Shown one piece after another: positions 9,277 through 20,595 of a stretch of DNA of 64,000 bases. Both the position numbers and the translations under genes were made by a program. The notes below the pieces were generated by a model, which worked only from the letters and a program-made list of their open reading frames with translations, did not search any database and was not told the DNA's origin. The first letter of the stretch is position 1. Every line of letters starts with the position of its first letter. The stretch spans positions 186,001 to 250,000 of the forward strand of contig NZ_PGFI01000013.1 in assembly GCF_002797755.1 (NCBI RefSeq), given 5' to 3'. The DNA is from Brevirhabdus pacifica (GTDB lineage: Bacteria > Pseudomonadota > Alphaproteobacteria > Rhodobacterales > Rhodobacteraceae).

Positions 9277-9462
9277 GCGGCAATCGGCAGGGCCCGTGAC
9301 ACGGCGGGTCCCTGTCCTGACATCTCCCTGACCGGCGGGGCCGCACGTGCTGCGGGCGCGCGCCGCCACGGCAATCCGCGCACGGGCTTTTGCCCGCCCC
9401 CGTTGCCCCCTAAAAGGGGGGTGAAAGCGCCCCCGGTGGCGCCCGTTTAGGGGAGAACTATC

Positions 9463-10638
<1,176 letters not shown>

Positions 10639-10687
10639 GCGAAAACAGGCTCTGATATTGGGCTTTTGACGGATTTGCGGCCTGCCC

Positions 10688-11428
10688 TTACCCGGCGGGC
10701 CGCAGCTCTTTCCGGCCCTCGTCCGTCAGCACGTAGACGGTCGTGCCCTCGCACACCACGGCGGTCAGCGGGTGGCCGTGACCCGCCCCGGTGTCGATGT
10801 TCACGCGGTTGCCGTAATGGGTCGGCTGGTCCACCGGCGTATGGCCGTGGATGATCAACGCTCCATGGTCGCGCGTATCAACATGGAAATCATCGCGGAT
10901 CCACAGCAGGTCATCCTCGGATTGTTGCTCCAGCAGGATGCCGGGCCGGATGCCGGCGTGCACGAACAGCAGGCCGTCGCGGACAAGATGGGTTGGTAGT
11001 GTGCGCAGGAACTCTGGATGGGCCGGGTCGACGGCGGCCAGCGCCTCGCGGTGAATCTCGCGGCGGTCCCGCTCGGTCGTGTCCATCACCCCGTAGGAGG
11101 CCATGGTCGCATCGCCCCCCACCCGGGGATGGGTCCACCAGCGTCCCTCGCGCAGGCCCGCATCGCGGTAATCGGCATCGGCCATGAAGCCCGCGAACAT
11201 GCGGTCATGGTTGCCCTTCACAACCTGCCACGGCTGTCCCGCCGCGATGCCAGAGATGAGGTGATCCAGCACGCCCCGGCTGTCGGGGCCCCGGTCGGTC
11301 AGATCGCCCATGTGGATCACCGGCGCGTCTGCATCGCCGTGGCGCTGACGGTCGTCCTCGATCCGGTCGTGGGCGGCACGCAGGGCGTCCAACTGGCCGT
11401 GGATGTCACCGATGGCATAGGTTTGCAT
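10688..11428 (-). CDS. PPP-type metallophosphoesterase (serine/threonine phosphatase family)
   Basis: 246-residue calcineurin-like phosphatase with the three metal motifs in order: GDIHG (residues 7-11), GDLTDRGPDS and GNHDRM, followed by FVHAG and IIHGHTP. Bacterial members include PrpA/PrpB protein phosphatases and diadenosine tetraphosphate hydrolases; the sequence does not decide between them. It is convergent with the thiolase and lies 42 bases downstream of serB on the same strand. Confidence 0.9.
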   Translation of the reverse strand: MQTYAIGDIHGQLDALRAAHDRIEDDRQRHGDADAPVIHMGDLTDRGPDSRGVLDHLISGIAAGQPWQVVKGNHDRMFAGFMADADYRDAGLREGRWWTHPRVGGDATMASYGVMDTTERDRREIHREALAAVDPAHPEFLRTLPTHLVRDGLLFVHAGIRPGILLEQQSEDDLLWIRDDFHVDTRDHGALIIHGHTPVDQPTHYGNRVNIDTGAGHGHPLTAVVCEGTTVYVLTDEGRKELRPAG

Positions 11429-11470
11429 GCACGTTCCTTTCCCGTGAATTCCCTGTGAAAGGGCCGGTTT

Positions 11471-12349
11471 TTACGCCGTCACATGGGTGTCGCTGGCGTA
11501 GCCCTGCAAGTAGAGCAGCGCAGATAGATCGCCATGGTTGATGCGAACCTTGGCCTGGGCCGCGACGGCCGGCTTGGCGTGCAGGGCAACGCCGGTTCCG
11601 GCCAGTTGCAGCATCCCCAGATCGTTGGCGCCGTCGCCGACGGCGATGGCATCGTCGGGCGTCAGGCCCAGCTTGGCGGCGGTCTCTTGCAGGGCCGTGA
11701 CCTTGGCCTCGCGGCCCAGAATCGGCTCTTGCACAAGGCCCGAGAGGGTCTCGTCCTCGGCCAGCAGGACGTTGGCGCGATGCTCGGCAAAGCCAAGCTG
11801 GCGGGCGATCTCGGCGGCGAAATCGGTGAACCCGCCCGAAACCAGGATCGAATGGTGTCCACGCGCGGCCATCGTCGCCAGCAAGGTGGCGCCGCCGGGC
11901 ATCAAAGTGATCCGCTCGCGCAGGACCTGCCCAATCACCGCCCGGTCCAGCCCTTTCAAAAGGCCGACACGCTCGCGCAGGGCCTCTTCGAAATCGAGCT
12001 CTCCGTTCATGGCGCGGGCGGTGATGTCGGCCACATGGGCACCGACGCCGGCCATGTCCGCCAACTCGTCGATGCATTCCTGCCGGATCATCGTGCTGTC
12101 CATGTCGGCGATCAGCAGGCGCTTTTCGCGGTTCGCGGTGGGCTGGATGGCAAGGTCCGTCTTCATCGACTGAAGCTCGGCCCAGTGACGCTCGAAATCC
12201 TGCGGCGCGTGGGCCAGTCCGAACTCGGCCGCGCAGCGGGGGTTCAGCCACAGGACATCGCCGCCGCCCCAAGCGTTGCGCAGCGCCTCGACCAGCGCGG
12301 GATCCAGCGGGGCGCCGGCAGGGTCGGTCAGCAGCGAGACGGTGAACAT
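11471..12349 (-). CDS. serB: Phosphoserine phosphatase SerB
   Basis: Haloacid-dehalogenase-type phosphatase that removes phosphate from O-phospho-L-serine, the last step of serine synthesis. The catalytic aspartates lie in DMDST (D82 and D84), followed by SGGFTDF and GDGANDLGML. 292 residues with an N-terminal regulatory extension, as usual for SerB. The frame remains open far upstream over serC, but the family N-terminus and a GAAAGG site support the ATG at 12349. It diverges from serC, so all three serine-pathway genes are together here. Confidence 0.94.
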   Translation of the reverse strand: MFTVSLLTDPAGAPLDPALVEALRNAWGGGDVLWLNPRCAAEFGLAHAPQDFERHWAELQSMKTDLAIQPTANREKRLLIADMDSTMIRQECIDELADMAGVGAHVADITARAMNGELDFEEALRERVGLLKGLDRAVIGQVLRERITLMPGGATLLATMAARGHHSILVSGGFTDFAAEIARQLGFAEHRANVLLAEDETLSGLVQEPILGREAKVTALQETAAKLGLTPDDAIAVGDGANDLGMLQLAGTGVALHAKPAVAAQAKVRINHGDLSALLYLQGYASDTHVTA

Positions 12350-12484
12350 GGCCGGAATACCTTTCGCAACAGGGACATGAGGGCCCCGGACCAGCGGCGC
12401 GCGGATGTCGGACGCGCGCAATCGTGAAGGCATAGGACCCCGATGCCGCGTCATAGCGACCATTTCGCAGTTGCGAAAGGGTGC

Positions 12485-12556
12485 GGATGCCGCTACTTCG
12501 GTCAGTGGGACACCCTTCCCCAACGAAGGGCGAATATCTGGAAGGATATCCAAATG
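12485..12556 (+). ncRNA. serC leader RNA (alphaproteobacterial serC motif)
   Basis: Two hairpins directly precede the serC start. The first is CCCTTC (12513-12518), loop CCCAAC, GAAGGG (12525-12530). The second is ATATC (12534-12538), loop TGGAAG, GATAT (12545-12549), and its loop and 3' arm hold the ribosome-binding site. This fits the described serC leader of alphaproteobacteria, whose last stem covers the serC ribosome-binding site. The 5' boundary is a guess. A covariance-model search with the Rfam serC family would settle it. Confidence 0.62.
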
Positions 12557-13705
12557 TTGGATGACACCAAACCGGCCGCGCGGCCGGCAAATCCGCGCTT
12601 TTCTTCTGGCCCCTGTGCCAAACCCCCCGCATGGACACTGGACAAGTTGCGCGACGCCCCGTTGGGTCGGTCGCATCGCGCCGCCGTGGGCAAGGAACGC
12701 CTTCTGAAGGCGATCGAGGACACCCGCGAGATCCTGGGCATTCCCGCAGATTACCGCATCGGCATCGTGCCCGCCTCGGACACCGGCGCGGTCGAGATGG
12801 CCATGTGGTCGATGCTGGGCCAGCGCCCGGTCGAGATGGTCGCCTGGGAAAGCTTCGGGGCCGGCTGGGTCACCGACGCCGTCAAGCAGCTGAAGCTGGA
12901 CGCCCGCGTCCATGAGGCGCCTTACGGCCAGATCGTCGACATGAACGCGCTGGATTACGACCGCGACGTGGTCTTCACGTGGAACGGCACCACATCGGGC
13001 GTGCGGATGCCTGATGGTCAGGCCATCCCCGCCGACCGCGATGGCCTGACCATCTGCGACGCAACCTCGGCGGCCTTCGCGATGGACCTGCCCTGGGACA
13101 AGCTGGATGTCACCACCTTCTCTTGGCAGAAGGTGCTGGGCGGCGAGGCGGCGCACGGCATGCTGATCCTCAGCCCCCGCGCGGTCGAGCGGCTGGAAAG
13201 CTACACCCCCGACCGCCCGCTTCCCAAGATCTTCCGCCTGACCAAGGGCGGCAAGCTAATCGAAGGCATCTTCAAGGGCGAGACGATCAACACCCCCTCG
13301 ATGCTGTGCGTCGAGGATTACCTGCTGGCGCTGGACTGGGCACGATCGGTCGGGGGCCTGAAGGGGCTGATCGCCCGCGCCGACGCCAATGCCGGTGCCG
13401 TGGCCGATTTCGTCGCCGCACACGACTGGATCGAGAATCTGGCCGAGGATCCGGCGACGCGTTCGACCACCAGCGTCTGCCTGAAGTTCACCGATGCGCG
13501 CATCACCGATGGCGCGGCGTTCGCCAAGGCTGTTGCCAAGCGGCTTGAGGGTGAGGGCGTGGCGCTGGACGTGGGCGCCTATCGCGATGCCCCCGCCGGT
13601 CTGCGGATCTGGTGCGGCAGCACGGTCGAAACCTCGGACATTCAAGCGATGCTTCCGTGGCTGGACTGGGCCTTCAACGCCGAGATCGACGCCCAGCGCG
13701 GCTGA
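12554..13705 (+). CDS. serC: Phosphoserine aminotransferase SerC
   Basis: PLP enzyme that makes 3-phosphoserine from 3-phosphohydroxypyruvate and glutamate. 383 residues. Visible features: [11 protein letters not shown] near the N-terminus, LGRSHRA, and the PLP-lysine region [15 protein letters not shown]. The ATG at 12554 follows GGAAGGATATC, which sits in the leader hairpin, so translation is probably controlled by it. The longer upstream frame (from 12443) would run through the leader and is rejected. serA follows 100 bases downstream. Confidence 0.95.
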   Translation: MLDDTKPAARPANPRFSSGPCAKPPAWTLDKLRDAPLGRSHRAAVGKERLLKAIEDTREILGIPADYRIGIVPASDTGAVEMAMWSMLGQRPVEMVAWESFGAGWVTDAVKQLKLDARVHEAPYGQIVDMNALDYDRDVVFTWNGTTSGVRMPDGQAIPADRDGLTICDATSAAFAMDLPWDKLDVTTFSWQKVLGGEAAHGMLILSPRAVERLESYTPDRPLPKIFRLTKGGKLIEGIFKGETINTPSMLCVEDYLLALDWARSVGGLKGLIARADANAGAVADFVAAHDWIENLAEDPATRSTTSVCLKFTDARITDGAAFAKAVAKRLEGEGVALDVGAYRDAPAGLRIWCGSTVETSDIQAMLPWLDWAFNAEIDAQRG

Positions 13706-13714
13706 TCCCCCTTC

Positions 13715-13736
13715 GGGGCGGACAGCGATCCGCCCC
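13715..13736 (+). other. Perfect hairpin between serC and serA
   Basis: GGGGCGGA (13715-13722) and TCCGCCCC (13729-13736) form a perfect 8-bp stem with a 6-base loop CAGCGA. No T-run follows, so it is more likely a partial stop or an mRNA stability element that alters the serC:serA ratio than a full terminator. A run of six T lies 60 bases later, just before the serA ribosome-binding site AAGGAG. Confidence 0.4.
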
Positions 13737-13805
13737 CACCAAAATCCCCCGTGCAGGGCGCATTCCGCGCCCGCCTGACCCTTCTTTTTTCAAGGAGCCT
13801 CTCAG

Positions 13806-15395
13806 ATGGCACCCAAGGTACTCGTCTCCGACAAGCTTTCGGAAACCGCTGTTCAGATCTTCCGCGACCGTGGCATCGAGGTCGATTTCGACCCCGCGCT
13901 GGGCAAGGACAAGGATCGCCTGCTTGAGGTGATCGGCCAGTATGACGGTCTGGCGATCCGCTCGGCCACCAAGGTCAGCGACAAGGTGCTGGCGGCCGCG
14001 ACCAACCTCAAGGTCATCGGCCGGGCCGGCATCGGCGTCGACAACGTCGACATCCCCGCCGCCAGCCGCAAGGGCGTGATCGTGATGAACACGCCCTTCG
14101 GCAACTCGATCACCACGGCCGAGCATGCCATCGCGATGATGTTCGCCGTGGCCCGCCAGATCCCCGAGGCCAGCACCTCGACCCACGCCGGCAAGTGGGA
14201 AAAGAGCCGCTTCATGGGGGTCGAGCTGACCTCGAAGACGCTGGGCGTCATCGGCGCCGGCAACATCGGTTCGATCGTGATCGAGCGGGCGCACGGCCTG
14301 AAGATGAAGGTCGTGGCCTACGATCCCTTCCTGTCCCAGGAGCGGGCCGACAAGATGGGCGTGGAAAAGGTCGAGCTGGACGAGCTGTTGAAACGTGCCG
14401 ACTTCATCACCCTGCACGTGCCGCTGACCGACAAGACCCGTAACATCCTGTCGCGTGAGAACATCGCCAAGCTGAAGCCGGGCGTGCGGATCATCAACTG
14501 CGCCCGTGGCGGTCTGGTGGACGAGGCCGCGCTGGCCGAGGCCCTGACCGATGGCCGCGTCGCCGGTGCCGCCTTCGACGTGTTCGAGACCGAGCCCGCG
14601 ACCGACAGCCCGCTCTTCAACCTGCCCAACGTGGTCGTCACCCCGCATCTGGGTGCCGCCACCACCGAGGCGCAGGAGAACGTTGCGCTTCAGGTCGCCG
14701 AGCAGATGTCCGACTACCTGCTGTCGGGCGCTGTCACCAACGCGCTGAACATGCCGTCGGTCACCGCCGAGGAGGCCGCCGTCATGGGCCCCTGGATCAA
14801 GCTGGCCGAGCATCTGGGCGCCTTCGCCGGCCAGATGACCGACGAGCCGATCGAGGCGATCAACATCCTTTATGACGGCGCTGTCGCCGAGATGAACCTG
14901 GCCGCGCTGAACTGTGCCGCCGTCGCGGGTATCATGAAAGCGTCGAACCCCGACGTGAACATGGTCTCGGCCCCCGTCGTGGCCGAGGAGCGCGGGATCA
15001 CCGTCTCGAAGACCACCCAGAACAAGTCGGGCGTCTTCGATGCCTACATGAAGCTGACGGTCCGCACCTCCAAGCGCGAGCGGTCGATCGCGGGCACGGT
15101 CTTCTCGGACGGCAAGCCGCGGTTCATCCAGATCAAGGGCATCAACGTCGACGCCGAGATCGGGCGCCACATGCTCTACACCACCAACATGGACGTGCCG
15201 GGCATCATCGGCGTTCTGGGCCAGACCCTGGGCGAGAATGGCGTCAACATCGCCAACTTCACCCTCGGACGTCACGACGGGCAGGCGATCGCGCTGCTTT
15301 ATGTCGATGATGCGATTGGCGAGGACGTGCTTGATCAGATCCGTGCGACTGGCAAGTTCCAGTCGGTCGCGCCCCTGACCTTCGACGTCGAGTAA
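13806..15395 (+). CDS. serA: D-3-phosphoglycerate dehydrogenase SerA
   Basis: NAD+-dependent first enzyme of serine synthesis. At 529 residues it is the long type: substrate domain, Rossmann domain (GVIGAGNIGSIV), catalytic INCARGG (Arg), Glu and TPHLGAAT (His), then an intervening allosteric substrate-binding domain and a C-terminal ACT domain (DVPGIIGVLGQTLGENGVNI). The ACT domain implies serine feedback. Good AAGGAG site. It forms a unit with serC. Confidence 0.97.
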   Translation: MAPKVLVSDKLSETAVQIFRDRGIEVDFDPALGKDKDRLLEVIGQYDGLAIRSATKVSDKVLAAATNLKVIGRAGIGVDNVDIPAASRKGVIVMNTPFGNSITTAEHAIAMMFAVARQIPEASTSTHAGKWEKSRFMGVELTSKTLGVIGAGNIGSIVIERAHGLKMKVVAYDPFLSQERADKMGVEKVELDELLKRADFITLHVPLTDKTRNILSRENIAKLKPGVRIINCARGGLVDEAALAEALTDGRVAGAAFDVFETEPATDSPLFNLPNVVVTPHLGAATTEAQENVALQVAEQMSDYLLSGAVTNALNMPSVTAEEAAVMGPWIKLAEHLGAFAGQMTDEPIEAINILYDGAVAEMNLAALNCAAVAGIMKASNPDVNMVSAPVVAEERGITVSKTTQNKSGVFDAYMKLTVRTSKRERSIAGTVFSDGKPRFIQIKGINVDAEIGRHMLYTTNMDVPGIIGVLGQTLGENGVNIANFTLGRHDGQAIALLYVDDAIGEDVLDQIRATGKFQSVAPLTFDVE

Positions 15396-15502
15396 GACGC
15401 GGAGCCGGGCACCCGGATCGGGCGAGTTTGCGGGGCGCGCAGGGGACGGTCAGGACCAGGTCCTTCCCCCGCCTGCCCCGCGGACCCGCCCTCCGGGTCC
15501 CC

Positions 15503-16528
15503 TTACCAACCCGTGCGCAGCGCTTGGGCGGCGCGCACGGACCCCACGGTCATCCCCCGGCGGTTGATCAGCGGCGCGTTTGCCAGGCGCTGCACCTCGG
15601 GATCATTCTCCTCCAGCACGCCCAGCCCGACCAGGATCGCCGCGATCGCGGCTTCCGAGGCGCGGGTCGTGCCATCGTTGACCTTCAGCGCCACGCCCAG
15701 CCCCTGTTCAGGCAGGATGGCGACAAAGACGCCCTCGGCCCCGGTCTTGACCGCGGCCCGCCCCTTGGCCGCTCGCATCAGCCCGGTGCAGGCCCGACCC
15801 TCGCCGGCGACCAGCGCGGGATGGGTGACCATCGCCTCGTAAAGCCGTTGCTGCGCCACGCCCCGGACCGAGCTTTCGTCGGGCGCGGCAAACTTCGCCA
15901 TCGCCCGCGCCAGCCCGCCCAGCGAGGTCGCGAAATTGGGCGCCGAGCAGCCGTCGATGCCATAGCCGGGAGAGGTCTCGCCGGTCTCTTCCTCGAAGGC
16001 CTCGCGCACGGCGCGCTGCACCGGGTGGTCGGGTTCGTGATACTCGGTCCCGCCGCCCAGATGCCGGTTCAGGGTCAGAAAACCTGCGTGCTTTCCCGAG
16101 CAGTTGTTGTGCACCTGGCAGGGGCTGGCGCCCGTGCGGATCATCTCGTGCCGCGCCTCGCGGTCGTCGGGGCGCTGGGGGCCACAGCGCAGGTCGTCGT
16201 CGCCCATCCCCAGGTCCTTCAGCCAGGCGCCGACCCGGTCGGTATGGATATGGGCGCCATTGTGCGACGCACAGGCCAGCGCCAGCGCCTCGTCGTTCAG
16301 CCCGGCGGCATCGGCCGCGCCGCTTTCCAGCAGCGGCAGCGCCTGAAGCATCTTGCACGAGGAGCGCGGGAAGACCTGCACGTCCGCATCACCCCAGACC
16401 CGCACCACCTGCCCCTCGGCATCGCAGATCACCGCGTGACCGGCATGCAGGCTTTCCACGAAATCGCCGCGGATCACTTCGCACAGGAGCGCCGGCGATG
16501 TCGTCGAAAGGGGCTTCAGGGCGGTCAT
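15503..16528 (-). CDS. L-asparaginase, Rhizobium etli AnsA (asparaginase II) type
   Basis: 341-residue member of the thermolabile AnsA/asparaginase II family, which is unrelated to E. coli AnsA/AnsB. The known active-site pattern of the R. etli enzyme is conserved with a constant offset: S56-x-x-K59 (RSSCK), S88 (ASHNG), and the metal-site residues C143 and K146 (NNCSGKHAG) plus C194 (IDGCSAPN); the late lysine is in AAVKTGAEG. It hydrolyses L-asparagine to aspartate and ammonia. It diverges from the IalB-family gene. Confidence 0.92.
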   Translation of the reverse strand: MTALKPLSTTSPALLCEVIRGDFVESLHAGHAVICDAEGQVVRVWGDADVQVFPRSSCKMLQALPLLESGAADAAGLNDEALALACASHNGAHIHTDRVGAWLKDLGMGDDDLRCGPQRPDDREARHEMIRTGASPCQVHNNCSGKHAGFLTLNRHLGGGTEYHEPDHPVQRAVREAFEEETGETSPGYGIDGCSAPNFATSLGGLARAMAKFAAPDESSVRGVAQQRLYEAMVTHPALVAGEGRACTGLMRAAKGRAAVKTGAEGVFVAILPEQGLGVALKVNDGTTRASEAAIAAILVGLGVLEENDPEVQRLANAPLINRRGMTVGSVRAAQALRTGW

Positions 16529-16700
16529 AAGCGGTTCTCCATTCAGGGTTGGGCGGAATCATGCCAACGGGGTTCCCAAGATCGGGGCCTTCGCGTTATT
16601 GTCCCGCCGTCGGGTTGAAATAGAACCGCAAATAAGACCTTCCTCAAGAGCGGGTCCCGCGGTCGAACGAGGCAATAGCAGCTGGAGGCTGTAACACAAC

Positions 16701-17270
16701 ATGTCAACATCCGTAACGAAAACACGCGCAATGCTGGCAGCATCCGTTCTGGCAGCCGCCACCGCCCTGTCCACCGCGGCACCGGTCGTGGCGCAGGAAT
16801 CGTCGAACCGCGTGGCGGCCAAGACCGACTGGAGCGTCTTCGTCGAGAAGGACCCGGCGGAATGCTGGATCGTCTCGGCGCCGAAGGAAACCGTCAACAC
16901 CCGCGATGGCCGGGTCGTGGCTGTGCGGCGCGGCGACATCCGCCTGTTCGTCAGCTTCCGCCCCGAGGCCAACGTGGCCGGCGAAGTTTCCTTCCGGGGG
17001 GGATACCCCTTCGCCGACGGCTCGACCGTCTCGCTTCAGATCGGCGACGACACATTCGAGATGTTCACCTCGTCCGAGGATGAAACCGCATGGCCCCCCT
17101 CGGCCGCAGAGGACAGCAAGATCATCAGCTCGATGAAGCGCGGCTCCCAGGCGGTGCTGACGGCGGTGTCGGGTCGCGGAACCAAGACACGCGATTCGTT
17201 CTCGCTTCTGGGCTTCACCGCGGCGCTGGAAGACGCCGAGAAGCGGTGCAAGTCCGGCGCCAACGGCTGA
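16701..17270 (+). CDS. Invasion-associated locus B (IalB) family secreted protein
   Basis: 189 residues with a signal peptide at about 1-32 (VLAAATALSTAAPVVAQES). The mature part shows the IalB-like pattern: WSVFVEKDPAECWIVSAP, VSFRGGYPFADGS, then a C-terminal SLLGFTAALEDAEKRC. The two cysteines (in ECW and KRC) could form a disulfide. IalB is linked to erythrocyte invasion in Bartonella; in Rhodobacteraceae the family is common in non-pathogens and its role is unknown. The gene is monocistronic. Confidence 0.82.
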   Translation: MSTSVTKTRAMLAASVLAAATALSTAAPVVAQESSNRVAAKTDWSVFVEKDPAECWIVSAPKETVNTRDGRVVAVRRGDIRLFVSFRPEANVAGEVSFRGGYPFADGSTVSLQIGDDTFEMFTSSEDETAWPPSAAEDSKIISSMKRGSQAVLTAVSGRGTKTRDSFSLLGFTAALEDAEKRCKSGANG

Positions 17271-17281
17271 CACGGGACAAG

Positions 17282-17302
17282 CCCCCGGCGTTCGTCCGGG
17301 GG
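17282..17302 (+). terminator. Hairpin downstream of the IalB-family gene
   Basis: CCCCCGG (17282-17288) pairs with CCGGGGG (17296-17302) over a 7-base loop. It starts 12 bases after the stop codon. The T-run is missing (ATAAACC follows), so it may be a weak or Rho-assisted terminator. Confidence 0.4.
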
Positions 17303-17527
17303 ATAAACCGGGGGTTGAACCGGAGGCCCTGATCGGGCCCCGGCGACCGATGGACGCCCCGCGCGGGGGCTTGACGCGCCCTTCCAGACAGGCAAGCAAG
17401 GAGGCGCGCGGACGACATTGCCGTCCCGTGCGCCATCGCCAGCGTGCCGAAAATTTTGCGGCTCTCCCCGTTGGACAGGCGCGCCCCGCGATCTATTTGG
17501 CGACTGGACACCCAACCCGGAGGGATG

Positions 17528-20467
17528 ATGTCTGACCTAGATCTGGAGTCCGTCTTCGCGGCGGTCTCAAGCCCCTATGTGCTTGTGGATCGCGATCTGC
17601 GGATGCTCTGGGCCAACCAGGCCTACATGACCGTCACGGGCCGCACCCGCGAACAGCTCATCGGTCGCATCATGACCGAGGAATTCCCCGCCGAGCCCGA
17701 CAGCGTCTCGGACCAGATGCTGCGCCAGTCGCTGGCCCGCGCCTTCGACACCGGCATCACCGATCACCTTCCGTTGATCCCCTACCCGATCCAGAACGCC
17801 GACGGCACGCTTGTCACCCGCTACTGGAGCGCCAGCCACGCCCCGATCCGCGGCGCCGATGGCAAGGTGGCCTACGTGTTGCAGAACACCAACGACGTCA
17901 CCGACCTCTATGACGAGATCAAATCCGCCGGCTCGGGCGAGGTCGGGCCGAAAAGCGACCTCCTCCGCCGCGCCGAGGAGGTCTCGATCCGCAACCTCGA
18001 ACTGGGCAACGCGACCCAGTTCTTCCAGACCATCTTCGATCAGGCTCCCGGCTTCATGGCCGTCACCACCGGCCAAGAGCATGCTTTCAAGATCGTCAAC
18101 GAGGCCTATTCCGACCTTTGCGGCCAGCGAGAGCTGGTGGGCCTGGGCGTGCGGGAGGCCCTGCCCGAACTTGCCGACCAGGGGTTCTTCGAGCTTCTGG
18201 ACAAGGTCTACGAGACCGGCAAGCCGATCGGCCTGAACGGGGCCGAGGCCATCCTGACCGAGCGCGGGGGCGCACAGACCCGGGTCTATGCCGATTTCGT
18301 CTACCAGCCCCTGCGCGACCGCACGGGCAAGGTCATCGGCATCTTCACCCAAGGCCACGATGTCACCAGCAAGGTCCTGGCCGAACGCGCCCTGGCCGAG
18401 GCCGAGGAGCGGTTCCGCACCATGGCCCAATCGATGCCCAGCCCGGTCTGGACCGCCCTGCCCGACGGGCAGCTCGACTGGTTGAGCGACCGGTTCTACG
18501 AGGTGACCGGCCACGCCCAGGGCACGCTCTTTGGCGACGGCTGGCGGCAACTGCTGCATCCTGACGAAAGCGCCGAGGTCATCGCCGCTTGGGACCGCAC
18601 CATCGCCGCCACCCGCGATTTCGAGGCCGAGCTGCGTCTGAAAGTGGCCGACGGCAGCTTCCGTTGGCACCTGGTCCGCGCCGCAGTGGTGCAGGATCCT
18701 TCGGGCAGGATCGTCCGCTGGGTCGGCACCAACACCGACATCCACGACCGCAAGCTCGCCGAGGCCGCGCTGGCCGATCTCAACGCCACGCTGGAAGAAC
18801 GGGTGCAGGCCCGTAACAAGGAGCTGGAGGCCGTCCACGCCGCGCTGCGCCAAAGCCAGAAGATGGAAGCGATCGGCACCCTTGCCGGCGGCGTCGCGCA
18901 TGATTTCAACAACCTGCTTCAGGCCATCACCGGCAGCCTCGAGCTGGCGTCGAAGGACATGGCCGAGGGATCGGCCGAACATCGGCGCATCGAACAGGCC
19001 ATGACGGCGGTCGGGCGCGGCGCACGCCTTGCCTCGCAGCTTCTGTCCTTCAGCCGTCGCCAGCCCCTCAGCCCGCGTCCCGTCGACCTCGGCGCGCTGA
19101 TCGAGGAAAGTCAGCCCATCCTCCGCAGCGCCCTGGGCGCCGGGATCGAGCTGCGCCTGGAATCGGCGCCTGACCTCTGGAACACGCTGGTCGATCCGGC
19201 CAGCATGGAAAACGCCCTGTTGAACCTGGCGGTCAACGCCCGCGACGCCATGGAGGGCATGGGCCGGCTGACCATTGAGGCATCCAACGTCCGTCTCGAC
19301 GAGGAATATGCCCGCACCCACACCGATGCGGCGGCGGGCGAACACGTGATGCTGACGGTGTCCGACACCGGTCCGGGCATGAGTGCTGACGTGATCGAAC
19401 GCGCGATAGAGCCCTTCTTCTCGACCAAGTCCGACGGGCGGGGCACCGGCCTTGGCCTGCCGATGGTCTACGGCTTCACGACCCAGTCGGGCGGCCACAT
19501 GCGGCTGGAAAGCCCGCCGGGATCGGGCGCCGTGGTGCGCATCTACCTGCCCCGGACCGTGCGGCCCGCACTGGAGTCGGCGCCCGCCGTCATCCGCACC
19601 GGCGCCCGTGGCGGCCACGAGACCATCCTGCTGGTCGAGGATGACGAGATCGTGCGCGCAACCGTCCTCTCGCAACTGCACGACCTCGGGTACCGGGTGC
19701 TTGAGGCGCAGGATGCCGACGAGGGGCTCGTGATCGTCGACAGCGACGCCCATATCGACCTGATTCTGACCGATGTCGTGATGCCCGGCCGTCTGACCAG
19801 CCGCGAACTTGCGGCCCACGCGCTGAAGGTGCGCCCCGGCCTGCCCGTGCTGTTCAGCTCGGGCTACACGCGCGACGCGATGCTGCACGACGGCCGGCTG
19901 GAGGAAGGGGTGCAGCTTCTCAGCAAGCCCTACAGCCGCGAGACCCTGGCGGCCAAGCTGCGCGAGATGCTCGACGGCGCCGATGGGGCACCAGCCGCGT
20001 CCCCGCCTTCGGATCACTCCGCGGGCCGCGAATCGGGCAACGGTGCCGCCCCGTGGTCCCCGACGGGCAAAGGCCCCTCCGAGGACCAGGCCCAGGCCAA
20101 CCCCGAGGAAAGCCAGTCCGGGATGCGCATCCTTGTCTGCGAGGACGACGCGCTGATCTGCCTGGACCTTGCCGAAATGTCGGCGACCCGGGGCGCCAAG
20201 GTCGAAATGGCGAACAACGGCCGCGATGCGATCCGCATCCTGGACCGGGACGGCGCCGACCTGTTGCTGGTGGATTTGGGCCTGCCGGACATGTCCGGCC
20301 TCGAGGTTGCGCAGCGGGCGGTCGAGATCAATCCCGACATCGCGATCCTCTTTGCCACCGGTCAGCATGATCTGCCGGAGCTGAGCGGCTTTGCCCGCGC
20401 CGGCCTGCTGACCAAGCCCTTCGGCGAGAAGATGCTGCATCGGCAGATCGACGCGCTGCTGCGCTAG
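17528..20467 (+). CDS. Soluble PAS hybrid histidine kinase with two C-terminal receiver domains
   Basis: About 979 residues without a membrane segment. Domains in order: three PAS modules (about 10-120, 160-285 and 290-415), a coiled linker, HisKA with phosphoacceptor H458 ([11 protein letters not shown]), HATPase ([29 protein letters not shown]), receiver 1 with phosphoacceptor D749 (ILTDVVMPG), a Pro/Gly/Ser-rich linker, and receiver 2 starting near 866 with D916 ([12 protein letters not shown]). The ATG at 17528 is four bases after GGAGG; an ATG one codon earlier is too close. No separate response regulator is adjacent, so the output partner is unknown. Confidence 0.93.
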   Translation: MSDLDLESVFAAVSSPYVLVDRDLRMLWANQAYMTVTGRTREQLIGRIMTEEFPAEPDSVSDQMLRQSLARAFDTGITDHLPLIPYPIQNADGTLVTRYWSASHAPIRGADGKVAYVLQNTNDVTDLYDEIKSAGSGEVGPKSDLLRRAEEVSIRNLELGNATQFFQTIFDQAPGFMAVTTGQEHAFKIVNEAYSDLCGQRELVGLGVREALPELADQGFFELLDKVYETGKPIGLNGAEAILTERGGAQTRVYADFVYQPLRDRTGKVIGIFTQGHDVTSKVLAERALAEAEERFRTMAQSMPSPVWTALPDGQLDWLSDRFYEVTGHAQGTLFGDGWRQLLHPDESAEVIAAWDRTIAATRDFEAELRLKVADGSFRWHLVRAAVVQDPSGRIVRWVGTNTDIHDRKLAEAALADLNATLEERVQARNKELEAVHAALRQSQKMEAIGTLAGGVAHDFNNLLQAITGSLELASKDMAEGSAEHRRIEQAMTAVGRGARLASQLLSFSRRQPLSPRPVDLGALIEESQPILRSALGAGIELRLESAPDLWNTLVDPASMENALLNLAVNARDAMEGMGRLTIEASNVRLDEEYARTHTDAAAGEHVMLTVSDTGPGMSADVIERAIEPFFSTKSDGRGTGLGLPMVYGFTTQSGGHMRLESPPGSGAVVRIYLPRTVRPALESAPAVIRTGARGGHETILLVEDDEIVRATVLSQLHDLGYRVLEAQDADEGLVIVDSDAHIDLILTDVVMPGRLTSRELAAHALKVRPGLPVLFSSGYTRDAMLHDGRLEEGVQLLSKPYSRETLAAKLREMLDGADGAPAASPPSDHSAGRESGNGAAPWSPTGKGPSEDQAQANPEESQSGMRILVCEDDALICLDLAEMSATRGAKVEMANNGRDAIRILDRDGADLLLVDLGLPDMSGLEVAQRAVEINPDIAILFATGQHDLPELSGFARAGLLTKPFGEKMLHRQIDALLR

Positions 20468-20510
20468 CAAGGGATTGGCTGCAACACGCCGGCGGGGCCC
20501 TTTTGCGGGT

Positions 20511-20548
20511 GCCGCCGCGCCGCGACGCGGCGGCGGGGCTGTTTATTT
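20511..20548 (+). terminator. Terminator of the hybrid kinase gene
   Basis: GCCGCCGCG (20511-20519) and CGCGGCGGC (20526-20534) form a perfect 9-bp stem with a 6-base loop. After GGGGC comes a T-rich stretch (TGTTTATTT). It lies between the kinase stop and rlmN. Confidence 0.55.
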
Positions 20549-20595
20549 CCCCCCAATCTTCCTATATGCGGGGCCAATCCGACGGAGATCAGACC

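Noticed and set aside
17567-20470. A 967-codon open frame on the minus strand over the hybrid kinase gene
   Set aside because: It is exactly antiparallel to a clear kinase gene and is low-complexity; in high-GC DNA the antisense frame often stays open.
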